Below are positions 1 through 11,987 of a stretch of 64,000 bases of DNA, piece by piece (the stretch's first letter is position 1; every line of letters begins with the position of its first letter). The notes below the pieces were generated by a model, which was given only the letters and a program-made list of their open reading frames with translations, searched no databases and was not told the DNA's origin. The translations under genes were made by a program, and so were the position numbers. The DNA is from an uncultured Pseudohongiella sp. (GTDB lineage: Bacteria; Pseudomonadota; Gammaproteobacteria; Pseudomonadales; Pseudohongiellaceae), in contig OX638341.1 in assembly GCA_951812965.1 (NCBI GenBank), forward strand, positions 124,001-188,000, written 5' to 3'.

Positions 1-64
1 GGAAGAAAAGCAGGCTGAATCGATTCGCAAGCTCTCCGCATTCGGCCTGATCGAACGCGCATAA
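1..64 (+). CDS. C-terminal end of an upstream gene (partial)
   Basis: An open frame enters from the left edge and ends at a TAA whose last base is the first base of the next gene's ATG (TAATG). About 20 residues are visible, ending in FGLIERA. The one-base overlap suggests translational coupling with the PepSY gene that follows. Too little is present to name the product. It does not end in the aromatic residue usual for an outer-membrane receptor. Confidence 0.5.
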   Translation, partial: EEKQAESIRKLSAFGLIERA

Positions 65-1239
65 TGACCGACGCAGGCAAGGCCGCAAAAAGACCCGCAA
101 CGGGCAAACAGGCGCGGGACCGGCTCTGGTTCTCCGTTCATTCCTGGATCGGCCTCAAACTTTCCCTGCTTATGACACTCATACTTGCAACGGGAACGAT
201 CGCGGTTTTCAGTTACGAAATCGACTGGCTGCTCACCCCGGAGATGCGGGCCGCGGAACGCATCGCACCCGAACAGGTCGCGTGGGGAGCGGCGTTCGAC
301 ACCATGCGGGGGGAGTATCCTGACCACCGCGTCCTGAATATCACCCGTTTTCAGGACAACTGGTTTTCATTGCAATTTCTTGCCCGCGGTCCGGGTGGAG
401 AGACCGTGCGTGTATGGCTGAATCCGTCCGATGGAGGATTGCTCGGCGAAACTTCGTTTTTCAATGTGCAAAGATTCTTCAGGGAGATCCACCGGCACCT
501 GATGCTGCCACTGAGCATCGGCATTCCCATAGTGACTTTCCTCGCCTTTCCCTTGCTGATCTCCCTGATCGCGGGATTTGTCGTCTACAAGAAATTCTGG
601 CGGGGCTTGTTCAGGTGGCCGCGATTCCAGCGCAATGCGCGGATCTGGAACGGCGACCTGCATCGGTTGATGGGACTTTGGGGAAGCTGGTTCATTGCCC
701 TCATCACCATTACGAGCCTTTGGTACTTCGTGGAGGAACTCGGGGGCCGCGCGCCGCCTTTTCCGCCGCCGGAGCCGGTAATGACCGGCAGGAATTCAGC
801 CTTGCCCGAAGGCTTCAGCGGCGCCGATCTTGAAATTGCGCTGCAGGGAGCCCGGGCACGACTTCCCGGGCTGCGGGTCAGCCGGATATTGCTGCCGGGC
901 AACGCCGCAGCGCCCTTGACGATTCAGGGGGAATTATCCGCCGCGCTGGTGCGGCCGCGAGCCAATACGGCTTTCGTCGATCCTGCCTCGCTCGCGATCA
1001 TTGGCGGTTACCGGGGTGAAGAGCTCGACATGCATACCCGTATTTCGGAAGCCTCGGACCCGCTGCATTTCGGCTATTTCGGCGGTATCGCCAGCAAAAT
1101 GATCTGGTTTGGGTTCGGATTGATGATGACTGCCATGTCGGTAACCGGCCTGGTCGTCAATGCGGCGCGGCTGCGGCGGTCGCTGCTGGAGTCGGCAACT
1201 TTCAGCCCCGGCGCGTTCCGGGCCGCCGGGCTGTCCTAG
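64..1239 (+). CDS. PepSY-associated inner-membrane protein
   Basis: 391-residue membrane protein of the PepSY-associated TM-helix type, often linked to iron or siderophore uptake or cell-surface redox. Hydrophobic segments lie near residues 33-50, 155-175, 205-225 and 345-368, with two large periplasmic parts between them. The [12 protein letters not shown] start of TM1, the HRHLMLP stretch before TM2 and the [11 protein letters not shown] stretch before TM3 are typical of the family. The start overlaps the upstream stop by one base, so it is probably the last gene of an operon. Its stop shares a CTAG tetramer with the stop of dnaJ on the other strand. The specific substrate cannot be told. 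Confidence 0.8.
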   Translation: MTDAGKAAKRPATGKQARDRLWFSVHSWIGLKLSLLMTLILATGTIAVFSYEIDWLLTPEMRAAERIAPEQVAWGAAFDTMRGEYPDHRVLNITRFQDNWFSLQFLARGPGGETVRVWLNPSDGGLLGETSFFNVQRFFREIHRHLMLPLSIGIPIVTFLAFPLLISLIAGFVVYKKFWRGLFRWPRFQRNARIWNGDLHRLMGLWGSWFIALITITSLWYFVEELGGRAPPFPPPEPVMTGRNSALPEGFSGADLEIALQGARARLPGLRVSRILLPGNAAAPLTIQGELSAALVRPRANTAFVDPASLAIIGGYRGEELDMHTRISEASDPLHFGYFGGIASKMIWFGFGLMMTAMSVTGLVVNAARLRRSLLESATFSPGAFRAAGLS

Positions 1240-2354
1240 TTGCGCAGGCCATCGACGAAGCGCTTTACGCCGTCGAACCAGCTTTGCCGCTTCGGAGACT
1301 GGCGGCTGCCCTGCTCTTCCTGGATCTGGCGAAATTCCCGCAGCAGTTCACGCTGGCGCGAAGTCAGCTTGACCGGAGTTTCGACCACCAGACGATAAAG
1401 CAGGTCGCCGGGAGGGCCGCCGCGGACGGGGGTAATGCCCTTGCCGCGCAGGCGGAACAATTTGCCGGTCTGGGTTTCGGCGGGAATCTTGAGCTTGACC
1501 CTACCGCTCAAGGTGGGCACTTCGAGATCGTTGCCAAGGGCGGCGTCGCAGAAACTGATGGGAATATCGCAATGCAGGTCGGCGCCGTCGCGGTCGAATA
1601 CCGGGTGTGGGCGGACTTCGATGCGAACGTAGAGATCGCCCGGCGGGCCGCCGCGAGCGCCGACCTGGCCTTCGCCGGTGAGGCGGATGCGGTCGCCGGT
1701 GTCGACGCCGGCAGGCACCTTCACCGACAAGGTGCGCGATTCCTCGACGGTGCCGGAGCCATGACAGGATGAACAGGGATCCTTGATCTGCTTGCCTTCG
1801 CCGCGGCAGCGCGGGCAGGTTTGCTGCACCGAGAAGAATCCCTGCTGCATGCGTACCTGGCCGATGCCGCCGCAGGCGCTGCATTCCACGGGCTCGGTGC
1901 CCTTGCGGGCGCCGCTGCCGCCGCAGGCGGTGCAACGCACCTTGGCCGGAACCCGGATATTGCGCGATACGCCCTGAACGGCTTCTTCGAGGTTCAGCTC
2001 AAGATGATATTGCAGGTCGCTGCCCTGGCGGCGTCCGCCGCCGCGGCCGCCATGGCGTGCGCCGAAGATGTCGCCGAAGATATCTCCAAAGATGTCGGCG
2101 AAGTCCGCCGCTCCAGCGCCAGTCTGGCCTTCCACTCCGGCGTGCCCGAACTGATTGTAGCGGGCGCGCTTCTGATCATCGGACAGCACTTCAAAAGCCT
2201 CGCTCGCTTCCTTGAACTTGGCTTCCGACTCCTTGTCACCCGGATTGCGGTCCGGGTGGTGCTTCATGGCGGTGCGCCGATAGGCTTTCTTCAGGTCGGC
2301 CTGACTGGCGTCCCGGCCTATTCCGAGGACTTCGTAGTAGTCTCTCTTTGCCAT
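1236..2354 (-). CDS. dnaJ: Chaperone DnaJ (Hsp40)
   Basis: 372-residue type I J-protein, the co-chaperone that delivers unfolded clients to DnaK and stimulates its ATPase. The J domain (1-70) has the HPD motif ([10 protein letters not shown]). A Gly/Phe-rich segment with [10 protein letters not shown] follows. Four CxxCxGxG zinc-binding repeats ([32 protein letters not shown]) lie in the middle, then the C-terminal client-binding domains. Length is normal. It sits 29 bp downstream of dnaK, in the order grpE-dnaK-dnaJ, and is likely cotranscribed. It converges with the PepSY gene, and the two stops overlap in CTAG. Confidence 0.98.
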   Translation of the reverse strand: MAKRDYYEVLGIGRDASQADLKKAYRRTAMKHHPDRNPGDKESEAKFKEASEAFEVLSDDQKRARYNQFGHAGVEGQTGAGAADFADIFGDIFGDIFGARHGGRGGGRRQGSDLQYHLELNLEEAVQGVSRNIRVPAKVRCTACGGSGARKGTEPVECSACGGIGQVRMQQGFFSVQQTCPRCRGEGKQIKDPCSSCHGSGTVEESRTLSVKVPAGVDTGDRIRLTGEGQVGARGGPPGDLYVRIEVRPHPVFDRDGADLHCDIPISFCDAALGNDLEVPTLSGRVKLKIPAETQTGKLFRLRGKGITPVRGGPPGDLLYRLVVETPVKLTSRQRELLREFRQIQEEQGSRQSPKRQSWFDGVKRFVDGLRN

Positions 2355-2383
2355 GATGCCGCCGACCCCTCAAGCCGAACGGC

Positions 2384-4306
<1,923 letters not shown>

Positions 4307-4393
4307 GCTAGGTCTCCGTTAACTATGCCGGCCCGCTTCGTTTTCACGGGCTGACACTAAGAATATTTGTTGCTTTCCATTTCGATTCAAGGA

Positions 4394-4414
4394 CGCGGGA
4401 TAATCCTTCCCGCG
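4394..4414 (-). promoter_or_regulatory. Intercistronic hairpin between grpE and dnaK
   Basis: A perfect 7-bp stem (CGCGGGA / TCCCGCG) with a 7-base loop lies in the 128-bp gap between grpE and dnaK. It has no T-run, so it is more likely an mRNA processing or partial attenuation site than a full terminator. The function is inferred from position only. Confidence 0.4.
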
Positions 4415-4434
4415 CCCGATATGCGTGCTTCCGG

Positions 4435-5073
4435 TCAAGCCGGGTCGGTGGAAACAACCACCATGGCCGGTCTTAGCACCCGTCCATGCAGGGTATAGCC
4501 TTTCTGCATGACCGCGATGACCGTGTTCGGCTCCACTTCGCCGTTTTCCTGAATTGACATCGCCTGATGCAACGCAGGATCGAACGGTTCGCCCATCGGG
4601 TCGACCGCTTCGATATTGAATTTCGCAAAACAGTCCGCGAAGCTCTTTAGAGTCAGATTCACACCTTCGTAAATCGCCTTGACCACATCGTCCTCGTGAT
4701 CGCTCGCCGCGCTCAATGCGCGTTCGAGATTGTCCATCACTATGAGCAATTCGCTGGAGAATCTTTCCTGGCCGAATTTGTGCGCTCGCTGGACGTCCTG
4801 TTCGGTGCGGCGGCGCAGATTCTGCATCTCCGCCTGCACACGCAAGAATCTGTCCTCGAACCGGCTGCATTCCTCTTCGGCATCGGACAACCGGGCCAGC
4901 GCCTCTTCCAGGGTCAGGTCGGCATTCGCCTCCGCCGTGCTTTCTTCGTCGCCGATTCCCACGGTCTCGGGCAGCTCTTCAGTCATCTCCCACTCCTCGA
5001 CCGTCTCCTGCTCCGCGGTATCCCGTGCGTCCGCGGGTTCTTTTCCAATGCTGGATTTTCCGGTTTTACTCAT
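4435..5073 (-). CDS. grpE: Nucleotide exchange factor GrpE
   Basis: 212-residue GrpE, which releases ADP from DnaK and acts as a thermosensor. An acidic, low-complexity N-terminus (residues 1-60) is followed by the long coiled coil (RFLRVQAEMQNLRRRTEQD) and the C-terminal beta domain (VDPMGEPFDPALHQAMS, LRPAMVVVS). All family landmarks are present. It is the first gene of grpE-dnaK-dnaJ, divergent from recN, and about 80 bp downstream of a clear sigma-32 promoter. Confidence 0.97.
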   Translation of the reverse strand: MSKTGKSSIGKEPADARDTAEQETVEEWEMTEELPETVGIGDEESTAEANADLTLEEALARLSDAEEECSRFEDRFLRVQAEMQNLRRRTEQDVQRAHKFGQERFSSELLIVMDNLERALSAASDHEDDVVKAIYEGVNLTLKSFADCFAKFNIEAVDPMGEPFDPALHQAMSIQENGEVEPNTVIAVMQKGYTLHGRVLRPAMVVVSTDPA

Positions 5074-5156
5074 GCCTCGAAGTCCTGACCCGACCTATTC
5101 CGACCTGCGTTGAAACAAACGAAGCCATTGACCCGATTCTCAGATCACGAAAACCT

Positions 5157-5184
5157 ATATGGGGACAGGGAATGATGTTTCAAG
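5157..5184 (-). promoter_or_regulatory. Sigma-32 heat-shock promoter for grpE-dnaK-dnaJ
   Basis: On the minus strand the -35 box CTTGAAA (5184-5178) is separated by 13 bp from the -10 box CCCCATAT (5164-5157). Both match the enterobacterial sigma-32 consensus (CTTGAAA, CCCCATNT) and the spacing lies in the normal 11-16 bp range. Transcription would start near 5150 and run into grpE at 5073. Confidence 0.88.
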
Positions 5185-5256
5185 GAAATTGACCCGCCGG
5201 CGTTCCGTTACGAATTCGTACTCTTTGTCCGGCTGATCAAATATACTTTTCGCGCC

Positions 5257-6936
5257 ATGCTGCAACACCTCTCCATACAGAACTACGCCACCGTGCAAAG
5301 CCTGCGGGTCGACTTCCGCGCGGGCATGTCGGCGCTCACCGGCGAGACCGGCGCGGGCAAGTCGATCATCGTCGGCGCGCTCGGGCTGGCGCTGGGAGAC
5401 CGGGCCGACAGGACCGTCGTCAGATCCGGCGCAAGGAAGACTGAAATCGCCGCCGAATTCGATGTTTCAAACAACGACGCCGCGAGCGTCTGGATGGAAG
5501 ATAACCAGTTGCAGGGAGACGGAGCGGATTGCTGCCTTATCCGCCGCGTAATCGGCGGCGACGGCCGCTCCAGAGCCTTCGTAAACGACTCCTCCGTAAC
5601 CTTGTCGAACCTGCAACAACTCGGCGTGCTGCTGGTGGATATCGTAAGCCAGCAGGAACACCAGTCGCTGCTGCAACGCCATACCCAATTGTCATTGCTC
5701 GATGATTATTGTGTCGAGCGAACGCTGCTTGAGGAGATGCGTTCGCTGCACGGCCAATGGCTTGCCAATCAGCACGAGATAGCGCGGCTGCGCGGCGATG
5801 AGGACGAGGGCGGCGTCCAGCTCCTGACTTACCAATTGGACGAACTGCTGGAGCTTGCGGTCGAAGACGGGGAAACGCAGACACTGGAACAGGAACACCG
5901 CCGGCTGAGCGGCGCCGAACAGGCACTGGCGGCCCTGGCAGGATCGGTTCAGGACATTTCCGACAACGAGCAATTCAACGCCTTGAGCGCTCTGCGGCGC
6001 GCCTTGCATCTGCTCGGCGATCTGCAAGGCGACAGCGGCCGCATCGCCAATGCCATGGAGCTGCTCGAATCGGCGTGCATTCAGATCGACGAGGCGGCCG
6101 CGGACCTGCGTGGCGCGGCGGACGAGTTTCCCATCGACCCCAAGCGCTTGTCCCAGGTCGATGAACGCCTCGGAAAATTGCATGAAATGGCGCGCAAGCA
6201 CAAAGTCAGGCCCGCCGAACTGGCGCGGTTGACGCGTTCACTGCAAGAGCGATTGCAGGACATTCACGGTCGTGAGGAAGAACTGGAGCGCCTTGAGGGG
6301 GAAGACTCGAATTTGCGCGGGAGATACGCCAAGGTCGCGGGGCGGGTCGGAAAGCAGCGCCGCGCAGGAGCGAGTCGGCTGTCGCGAGAGATCAAGCAAC
6401 ACATAGCCCGCCTCGACATGGGCAATGCGGGAATGGAGATCCGCTTCGAATCCCTGGCGCCTGACGCCGTCCACTCCGGCGGACTGGAGCGAGTCGAATT
6501 TTTCGTCAACACCAATCCGGGCCAGGATCCAGGCCCGTTGTCCAAGATCGCATCAGGCGGCGAACTTTCCCGAATCAGCCTTGCGATCCGGGTGGTTACC
6601 GCCCGGACATCCCAGACGCCTTGCCTGGTATTCGATGAAGTCGATGTGGGCATCGGCGGCGGTGTGGCTGCCCGGGTCGGCGCCTTGCTGCATACCCTGG
6701 GCGAGTCCGCCCAGATTCTCTGCGTAACCCATCAGCCGCAGGTCGCCAGCAAGGCGCACCGACAATATTCGGTCAGCAAGACCAGCGACGGCGCGAGCGC
6801 CCAAACCTCAATCAGGGAACTGAAGGAAGAGGAAAGAGCGCAGGAAGTGGCGCGCATGCTGGCCGGAGCGAAATTCAGCGATGCCTCGCTGGCTCACGCC
6901 CGGCAGATGCTCGCGGCCAATCAGGATTCCTGCTGA
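5257..6936 (+). CDS. recN: DNA repair protein RecN
   Basis: 559-residue SMC-like ATPase that acts at double-strand breaks. The N-terminal Walker A is GETGAGKSI (about residues 28-36). A long coiled-coil middle part follows, then the C-terminal ABC signature (SGGELSRISLAI) and Walker B (CLVFDEVDVGIGG). Length is normal. It is transcribed away from grpE, the usual gammaproteobacterial arrangement. I found no LexA-type palindrome (CTG-N10-CAG) in the upstream 180 bp, so SOS control is not evident. Its last 16 bases overlap the 3' end of fur on the other strand. Confidence 0.96.
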   Translation: MLQHLSIQNYATVQSLRVDFRAGMSALTGETGAGKSIIVGALGLALGDRADRTVVRSGARKTEIAAEFDVSNNDAASVWMEDNQLQGDGADCCLIRRVIGGDGRSRAFVNDSSVTLSNLQQLGVLLVDIVSQQEHQSLLQRHTQLSLLDDYCVERTLLEEMRSLHGQWLANQHEIARLRGDEDEGGVQLLTYQLDELLELAVEDGETQTLEQEHRRLSGAEQALAALAGSVQDISDNEQFNALSALRRALHLLGDLQGDSGRIANAMELLESACIQIDEAAADLRGAADEFPIDPKRLSQVDERLGKLHEMARKHKVRPAELARLTRSLQERLQDIHGREEELERLEGEDSNLRGRYAKVAGRVGKQRRAGASRLSREIKQHIARLDMGNAGMEIRFESLAPDAVHSGGLERVEFFVNTNPGQDPGPLSKIASGGELSRISLAIRVVTARTSQTPCLVFDEVDVGIGGGVAARVGALLHTLGESAQILCVTHQPQVASKAHRQYSVSKTSDGASAQTSIRELKEEERAQEVARMLAGAKFSDASLAHARQMLAANQDSC

Positions 6937-7343
6937 CAACTCGGACAAATGCCGTACAGATACATGCTGTGGTCGGTGATCTTGAAGCCGAGACTTTCCG
7001 CGACCCTGACCTGCCGGTCTTCGATGATATCGTCATAGAACTCCTCGACCTTGCCACAGGAAGTGCAAACGATATGATCGTGGTGATCTCCGGGCATCAG
7101 TTCGAAAATCGAGTGGCCCCCCTCGAAGTGGTGACGCATGACCAGGCCGGCGGCCTCGAACTGGGTAAGCACGCGATACACGGTCGCCAGACCGACTTCC
7201 TGATCGGATTCCACCAACGCCTTGTATACGTCTTCGGCGCTCATGTGCTTGTTTTCCGACGTTTCCAGAATCTGCAGGATTTTCACCCTGGGCAGGGTTA
7301 CCTTGAGCCCGGCCTTGCGCAATTCCTGATTTTCGGTGCCCAT
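6921..7343 (-). CDS. fur: Ferric uptake regulator Fur
   Basis: 140-residue Fur. The N-terminal winged helix ([19 protein letters not shown]) and recognition region ([19 protein letters not shown]) are intact. The dimerisation/metal domain contains [16 protein letters not shown] and a second CPSC pair near the C-terminus. These features favour Fur over Zur. It is divergent from bamE across about 170 bp, as in pseudomonads (fur/omlA), and converges on recN with a 16-bp overlap. It probably controls iron uptake genes genome-wide; no clear Fur box was identified in its own leader by eye. Confidence 0.96.
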   Translation of the reverse strand: MGTENQELRKAGLKVTLPRVKILQILETSENKHMSAEDVYKALVESDQEVGLATVYRVLTQFEAAGLVMRHHFEGGHSIFELMPGDHHDHIVCTSCGKVEEFYDDIIEDRQVRVAESLGFKITDHSMYLYGICPSCQQES

Positions 7344-7516
7344 GTATGCCTCGCGATTCGCGGGAATGGATTGTTGTTCTATCTTTCCTGCGTGAGTTCA
7401 TGCCCGGTGCGGGGCAATCGCCGACTGTTTCGGCGAGAACGCATGAGGTATTATGCCCACCTGCTGTCGCTTATGAAAGCCGCAGCTTGCGGCCCCTCAA
7501 GACATGGAATTTCCGC

Positions 7517-7879
7517 ATGATCAAATCGGCCAGAATTCTTCCCATTCTGCTGTTGACCGCCCTGGCGGGCTGTGCCAACAATCTGGGTTCGCTGGATTTC
7601 CCCGGCGTATACAAGATCTCAATAACCCAGGGCAATGTACTCCTGCAGAACATGGTCGATCAGTTGCGGCCCGGAATGACCAAGAACCAGGTCATCTTCG
7701 TCTTGGGCACGCCACTCGTGCGCGACCCTTTCCACCAGGACCGCTGGGACTATGTCTACAACTTCCAGCCCGGCGGCGGCGCGCGCACCCAGGAGCGCAT
7801 CACCGTTCTCTTCGTCGACGATGAACTCGCGACCGTAACCGGCGACTTCGTGCCGAATCCTCCCGAAGACCTGAACTGA
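7517..7879 (+). CDS. bamE: Outer-membrane assembly lipoprotein BamE (OmlA/SmpA)
   Basis: 120-residue lipoprotein of the BAM complex, which inserts beta-barrel proteins in the outer membrane. The ATG at 7517 is chosen because it puts a lipoprotein signal peptide first ([13 protein letters not shown], lipobox LAGC); the longer open frame upstream has no family similarity. The BamE fold signature is present: [19 protein letters not shown], then DRWDYVYNF. Divergent from fur, which is conserved synteny. Confidence 0.95.
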   Translation: MIKSARILPILLLTALAGCANNLGSLDFPGVYKISITQGNVLLQNMVDQLRPGMTKNQVIFVLGTPLVRDPFHQDRWDYVYNFQPGGGARTQERITVLFVDDELATVTGDFVPNPPEDLN

Positions 7880-8055
7880 ACCCGCCTTCGCCGCTTCTCA
7901 CGCGGAAAACAACACAAAGTTGTTTACACACTTTCGGCATATTGGTATAAAGACTGGACTATCCATCCATTGTCCCAATCGTAGCGCACAAAATCCCGGC
8001 GTTTTCTGTAAAGTATGGACGACCTGAAATTGGAAAACCCGAAGGATAATGCCAA

Positions 8056-8802
8056 ATGACTGACAAGAGACTTTACAACACCGTCGCCCGGTCAATACTG
8101 GAATTGATTGAAAAAGGCGTCTATCCGACCGGTAGCCGCTTGCCCGCGGAGAGAAACCTGGCCGAGCAATTCAAGGTAAGCCGTGTGACGATTCGACAAG
8201 CCCTGGTGGCCCTGCAAGCTCGCGGCAAGGTCGATATAAGAACCGGTTCGGGGGTCTATGTGCTCGAAGACGTCGACCCCGGTCACGAAAGTCTTCCGAA
8301 GGTAAACGCCTTCGAGGTTACCGAAGCCAGATCGCTGTTCGAGTCGGAGGTGGCCGCGCTGGCCGCGCTGAATATCAGCGATGAGGAACTGGAAAAACTT
8401 GCCGGCTGCATAGAAAAAATGGCCTCTGACGACCCGCGGGACGAGGAAGCGGCGGAAAAGGCGGACCGGGACTTTCATCTCACGATCGCCGCGGCTTCGG
8501 GAAACTCGGCCGCGCGACATATTGTCGAACTCCTCTGGAAAATGCGCGACGAACTTCCGCAAGTAAAGGAAGTGTATGAATCCGTTTGTCTCGAAGACAC
8601 ATCGCAGCGCGGCGACGAGCACATGGAAATCTACGATGCGCTGCGTGAGCGAGACCCCGCCGCCGCTCGCATGGCCATGCGCAAGCATTTCGCGCGCCTG
8701 CTGGGGTCCATGCTCGATATCACTGAAGAACAGGCTCTGGAAAGAATACGCAAGCAGGCATCGGAAAGCCGCCATCGTTTTCTCAAAGTCGCGAATATCT
8801 GA
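8056..8802 (+). CDS. GntR-family (FadR/FCD subfamily) transcriptional regulator of uronate genes
   Basis: 248 residues. The N-terminal winged helix-turn-helix spans about residues 1-72 (GSRLPAERNLAEQFKVSRVT, then IRQALVALQARGKVDIRTGSG). The C-terminal all-helical FCD ligand domain keeps the Asp-X3-His pair (DRDFH) and a downstream His (MRKHF) used for metal/ligand binding. The relatives are UxuR/ExuR/PdhR-type regulators. It heads a run of a hexuronate-type MFS permease, SDR and KDG kinase, which argues for a uronate effector. FadR-type proteins bind TNGTNNNACNA; perfect matches of that form occur before two TonB receptors here (16077, 22745). The effector and the regulon are inference. Confidence 0.88.
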   Translation: MTDKRLYNTVARSILELIEKGVYPTGSRLPAERNLAEQFKVSRVTIRQALVALQARGKVDIRTGSGVYVLEDVDPGHESLPKVNAFEVTEARSLFESEVAALAALNISDEELEKLAGCIEKMASDDPRDEEAAEKADRDFHLTIAAASGNSAARHIVELLWKMRDELPQVKEVYESVCLEDTSQRGDEHMEIYDALRERDPAAARMAMRKHFARLLGSMLDITEEQALERIRKQASESRHRFLKVANI

Positions 8803-8838
8803 AATTTCCACAAATAAAATTGCAGGAGTGAGACTCGA

Positions 8839-10146
8839 ATGTTTCGCGGATACTTGAGATGGATTGTCGTCGGGCTGGTCGCCCTCGCCACCGTGATCAA
8901 CTATATCGACCGCAACGCGCTGGCGGTCATGTGGCCGACCATTTCCGAAGAACTGGGGATGGATTCGAACGACTATGCGCTGGTCATTTCGTTCTTCATG
9001 GTCGGATACGCCATCGGCCATTCCCTGTTCGGCAAGATCTTCGACATGATCGGAACGCGGCTGGGGTTTGTCCTGGCGATCGTGGTCTGGTCCATCTCTA
9101 TCATGATGCACGCCGCCACCCGCGGCGTTCTTTCGCTCGGGCTCGTACGGGCGACTCTCGGCATCAGTGAAGCCGGCAACTGGCCCGGCGCAACGAAGAG
9201 CAACGCCGAGTGGTTCCCCATCAAGGAGCGTGCGCTTGCGCAGGGAATTTTCAATTCGGGGGCTTCGGTGGGCGCAATCGTTTCCGCGCCGGTAATCGCA
9301 CTGCTGTATATTCAATTCGGCTGGCAGGGAACCTTTATCGCGGTGGGCTTGCTGGGATTCCTGTGGCTTATTCCCTGGCTGTTCGTGTACAAGGCGCCGC
9401 CGGATCGCCACCCATGGCTTTCCGAGGCGGAAAGGGAATACATTCTCTCGGGCCAGAAAACGGAAAAACTGTCCGAGGAAGATTATGAACAAGCCGCTCC
9501 GGGCTGGGGCGAAATGCTTCAGTACCGGCAAAGCTGGGCCGTTATTTCATCGCGATTTTTTCTCGATCCGGTCTGGTGGCTTTTCGTCAGTTGGTTGCCA
9601 ATTTATTTGGCCGACCGTTTCGGATTCGACATCGTGCAAATCGGATTGTTCGCCTGGGTGCCCTATGTAGGCGCGGCTCTCGGCGCGATTCTTGGCGGTT
9701 GGCTGGCAGGCAAGCTGATCAAGACCGGCTGGTCCGTCAATGCCGCCCGCAAGCTGACGATTACGCTGGGCGGCGCGATCATGATGCCAATGTTGATCGC
9801 TACGGCTTTCGCTTCCACCCCGCTGACGGCGGTGTTGCTGATCGCCGTAATCCTGTTCGGATTTCAATTCGCCATCGGCAACATTCAAACGCTGCCCAGC
9901 GACTTTTTCGCCGGCAAATCGGTCGGCTCGCTGGCGGGCGTAGGCGGGACGGCCGCGGTAGTCGGCGTATTGATCACGACCTGGATGGTGCCTGCCATCA
10001 CCCAGGAATCCTATGTGCCGTTTTTCCTGCTGGGCGCCTTGCTGGTTCCGCTCGCGGTGGCTTCGGTCTGGATTTTCGGCGGCCGGATAGAACCCGTGAC
10101 CTCGGCGCCCGGCGCAGCGGCTCCGGAGGCGGAAGCGGCCGGCTGA
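8839..10146 (+). CDS. MFS transporter, anion:cation symporter family (ExuT-like hexuronate permease)
   Basis: 435-residue permease with about 12 hydrophobic segments. The N-terminus (LRWIVVGLVALATVINYIDR) and the G-x-S-E-A-G-N-W-P region (GISEAGNWPGATKSNAEWFP) are hallmarks of the ACS family, which carries hexuronates, glucarate and similar sugar acids. It lies 36 bp after the GntR regulator and 19 bp before the SDR gene, so the four genes probably form one operon. A good Shine-Dalgarno (GCAGGAGTGAG) precedes the ATG. The most likely substrate is a monomeric uronate or DEH. Confidence 0.88.
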   Translation: MFRGYLRWIVVGLVALATVINYIDRNALAVMWPTISEELGMDSNDYALVISFFMVGYAIGHSLFGKIFDMIGTRLGFVLAIVVWSISIMMHAATRGVLSLGLVRATLGISEAGNWPGATKSNAEWFPIKERALAQGIFNSGASVGAIVSAPVIALLYIQFGWQGTFIAVGLLGFLWLIPWLFVYKAPPDRHPWLSEAEREYILSGQKTEKLSEEDYEQAAPGWGEMLQYRQSWAVISSRFFLDPVWWLFVSWLPIYLADRFGFDIVQIGLFAWVPYVGAALGAILGGWLAGKLIKTGWSVNAARKLTITLGGAIMMPMLIATAFASTPLTAVLLIAVILFGFQFAIGNIQTLPSDFFAGKSVGSLAGVGGTAAVVGVLITTWMVPAITQESYVPFFLLGALLVPLAVASVWIFGGRIEPVTSAPGAAAPEAEAAG

Positions 10147-10165
10147 ATCACCAATCATCAAAAAC

Positions 10166-10933
10166 TTGCTGGAAACAGGAATGAATATTGAAAACAAGGT
10201 AGCGATCGTAACCGGCGGCTCGCGCGACATCGGCAGGGCGATTTCGGAAACACTGGCCGCGAATGGCGCAAGGGTCGCCTTCACCTGGCTGAACAGCGCC
10301 GAGGATGGGGAGGCGACGTTAGCGGCAATCCAATCCGCCGGCGGCACGGCGATCAGCGTTCGCGGCGACATGACGAATAACGCGGACGTGGAAAATCTCA
10401 TCGAGCGGACGCGAAGCGAATTCGGCGATTCCATCGATATTCTCGTCAATGTCGCGGGCGGACTGGTCGCGCGCAAGACACTCGCGGAGATGAGCGAATC
10501 GTTTTTCGAACGCGTGATGAAACTGAACCTGACCAGCGCCTTCCTGACAGCCAAACATGCGGTTCCCCATATGGGCGCGGGAAGCTCGATCGTGAATTTC
10601 TCGTCCCAAGCCGGCCGCGACGGCGGCGGCCCCGGCGCAATTGCCTACGCCTCTTCAAAAGGCGCGCTGATGACTTTCACCAGAGGGCTGGCCAAGGAAC
10701 TGGGGCCCGCCGGCATCCGGGTAAATTGCGTTTGTCCCGGCATGATAGACACGACGTTTCACGACACCTTCACCAAGGATCAGGTGCGGGCGAACGTCGC
10801 CGGGGCAACGCCGCTGCGCCGCGAAGGACAGGCGCAGGAAGTGGCGGATCTGGCCGCGTATCTCGCCTCGCCAGAGTCGAGCTTCATTACCGGCGCAAGT
10901 CTGGATATCAACGGCGGACTCTACTTTTCCTGA
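10166..10933 (+). CDS. SDR oxidoreductase, probable DEH (4-deoxy-5-ketouronate) reductase
   Basis: 255-residue classical short-chain dehydrogenase. The cofactor loop is TGGSRDIGRA, with Asp where the common TGxxxGIG motif has Gly. NVAGG and the active-site YASSK (Tyr-X3-Lys) are present, as is the C-terminal ITGASLDINGG. Its position between a uronate permease and KDG kinase matches the NAD(P)H-dependent enzymes that turn the alginate monomer product DEH into 2-keto-3-deoxygluconate. No kduI or kduD pair is seen. Substrate is assigned from context only; a generic 3-oxoacyl-type reductase cannot be ruled out. Confidence 0.8.
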   Translation: MLETGMNIENKVAIVTGGSRDIGRAISETLAANGARVAFTWLNSAEDGEATLAAIQSAGGTAISVRGDMTNNADVENLIERTRSEFGDSIDILVNVAGGLVARKTLAEMSESFFERVMKLNLTSAFLTAKHAVPHMGAGSSIVNFSSQAGRDGGGPGAIAYASSKGALMTFTRGLAKELGPAGIRVNCVCPGMIDTTFHDTFTKDQVRANVAGATPLRREGQAQEVADLAAYLASPESSFITGASLDINGGLYFS

Positions 10934-10961
10934 CGCGCCCGTCTGAACAGGAGATCTGATC

Positions 10962-11987
10962 TTGGCATTCATCTGCTTCGGTGAAATCATGCTGCGCCTG
11001 AAATCGCCGTCCCATGAACGATTGTTCCAGTCGCCCGAGCTGGAAGCCACGTTCGGAGGCGGCGAGGCCAATGTCGCCGTCTCGCTGGCCAATTTCGGCC
11101 ACGACGCCGCGTTCGTCAGCGCACTGCCGGATAACGCGATCGGCGATGCGGCGATTCGCGAGTTGCGCAAGTACGGAGTGGATACCGGAAACATCAAGCG
11201 CACCGGCGACCGTGTCGGCATCTATTTTCTGGAGACCGGCGCCAACCAGCGGTCTTCGAAAGTCGTATACGATCGCGCCGGATCCTCGATCAGCACCGCG
11301 CAGCCCGGCGATTTCGACTGGAAAGAAATCTTCGCCGGAGCGAATTGGCTGCATATTACCGGCATCACACCGGCGCTAAGCGCTTCCTCGGCCCGGCTTA
11401 GCCTGGAAGCCGTGACCGCGGCAAGCGAAGCCGGAATTACCGTGTCCTGTGATTTCAATTTCCGCGGCAAGTTGTGGAAGTACGGCAAGACCGCACCGGA
11501 AGTCATGAACGAACTCGTCCGGTTCGTCGACGTCGGCATCGCCAACGAAGAAGACTGCCAGAAGTCACTCGGAGTCGAGGTCGATATCGATGTCGAAAGC
11601 GGTGAACTGGACACCGCCAAATACGAATTGCTCAGCGCGGAGATGTTGAAGCGGTTTCCGCGCATGTCGGTAATGGCGATTACCATGCGGGAATCGCTGA
11701 GCGCCGACCGGAATCAATGGTCCGCCTGTTTGCGCGACGCCGGCGGTTTCCACGTATCGCGGCGTTACGAAATTACCGACATCGTCGACCGGGTGGGCGG
11801 CGGAGACAGTTTTGCCGCTGGCCTGATCCATGGGCTGAACGCATTCGATAACCGCGGGCAGGCGCTGGAATTCGCCGTTGCCGCGAGTTGTCTGAAGCAT
11901 TCGATTCCTGGAGATTTCAATCGCGTCGACACCGCTGAAGTGTTGCAACTGATGCGCGGCAAGGGTTCGGGACGAGTACAGCGCTAG
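10962..11987 (+). CDS. kdgK: 2-dehydro-3-deoxygluconokinase (PfkB family)
   Basis: 341 residues. PfkB/ribokinase fold with the N-terminal [15 protein letters not shown] motif and the C-terminal catalytic [13 protein letters not shown] (Asp base). It phosphorylates KDG to KDPG, which Eda (46.6 kb) splits. Translation starts at a TTG preceded by AGGAG at 8 bases; no in-frame ATG lies close by. It is the last gene of the regulator-permease-SDR-kinase run. The stop shares a CTAG tetramer with the stop of the convergent ArsA-like gene. Confidence 0.92.
   Translation: MAFICFGEIMLRLKSPSHERLFQSPELEATFGGGEANVAVSLANFGHDAAFVSALPDNAIGDAAIRELRKYGVDTGNIKRTGDRVGIYFLETGANQRSSKVVYDRAGSSISTAQPGDFDWKEIFAGANWLHITGITPALSASSARLSLEAVTAASEAGITVSCDFNFRGKLWKYGKTAPEVMNELVRFVDVGIANEEDCQKSLGVEVDIDVESGELDTAKYELLSAEMLKRFPRMSVMAITMRESLSADRNQWSACLRDAGGFHVSRRYEITDIVDRVGGGDSFAAGLIHGLNAFDNRGQALEFAVAASCLKHSIPGDFNRVDTAEVLQLMRGKGSGRVQR

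Noticed and set aside
5085-5256. LexA (SOS) box for recN
   Set aside because: No CTG-N10-CAG palindrome could be found in the grpE-recN intergenic region.
7939-7951. Half match to the uronate operator (TTGGTATAAAGAC) before the GntR gene
   Set aside because: Only the left arm matches; too weak to claim autoregulation.
8092-9531. 479-codon open frame on the minus strand
   Set aside because: It spans two clear plus-strand genes (GntR regulator and MFS permease) in antisense and has low-complexity His/Gln/Arg composition.
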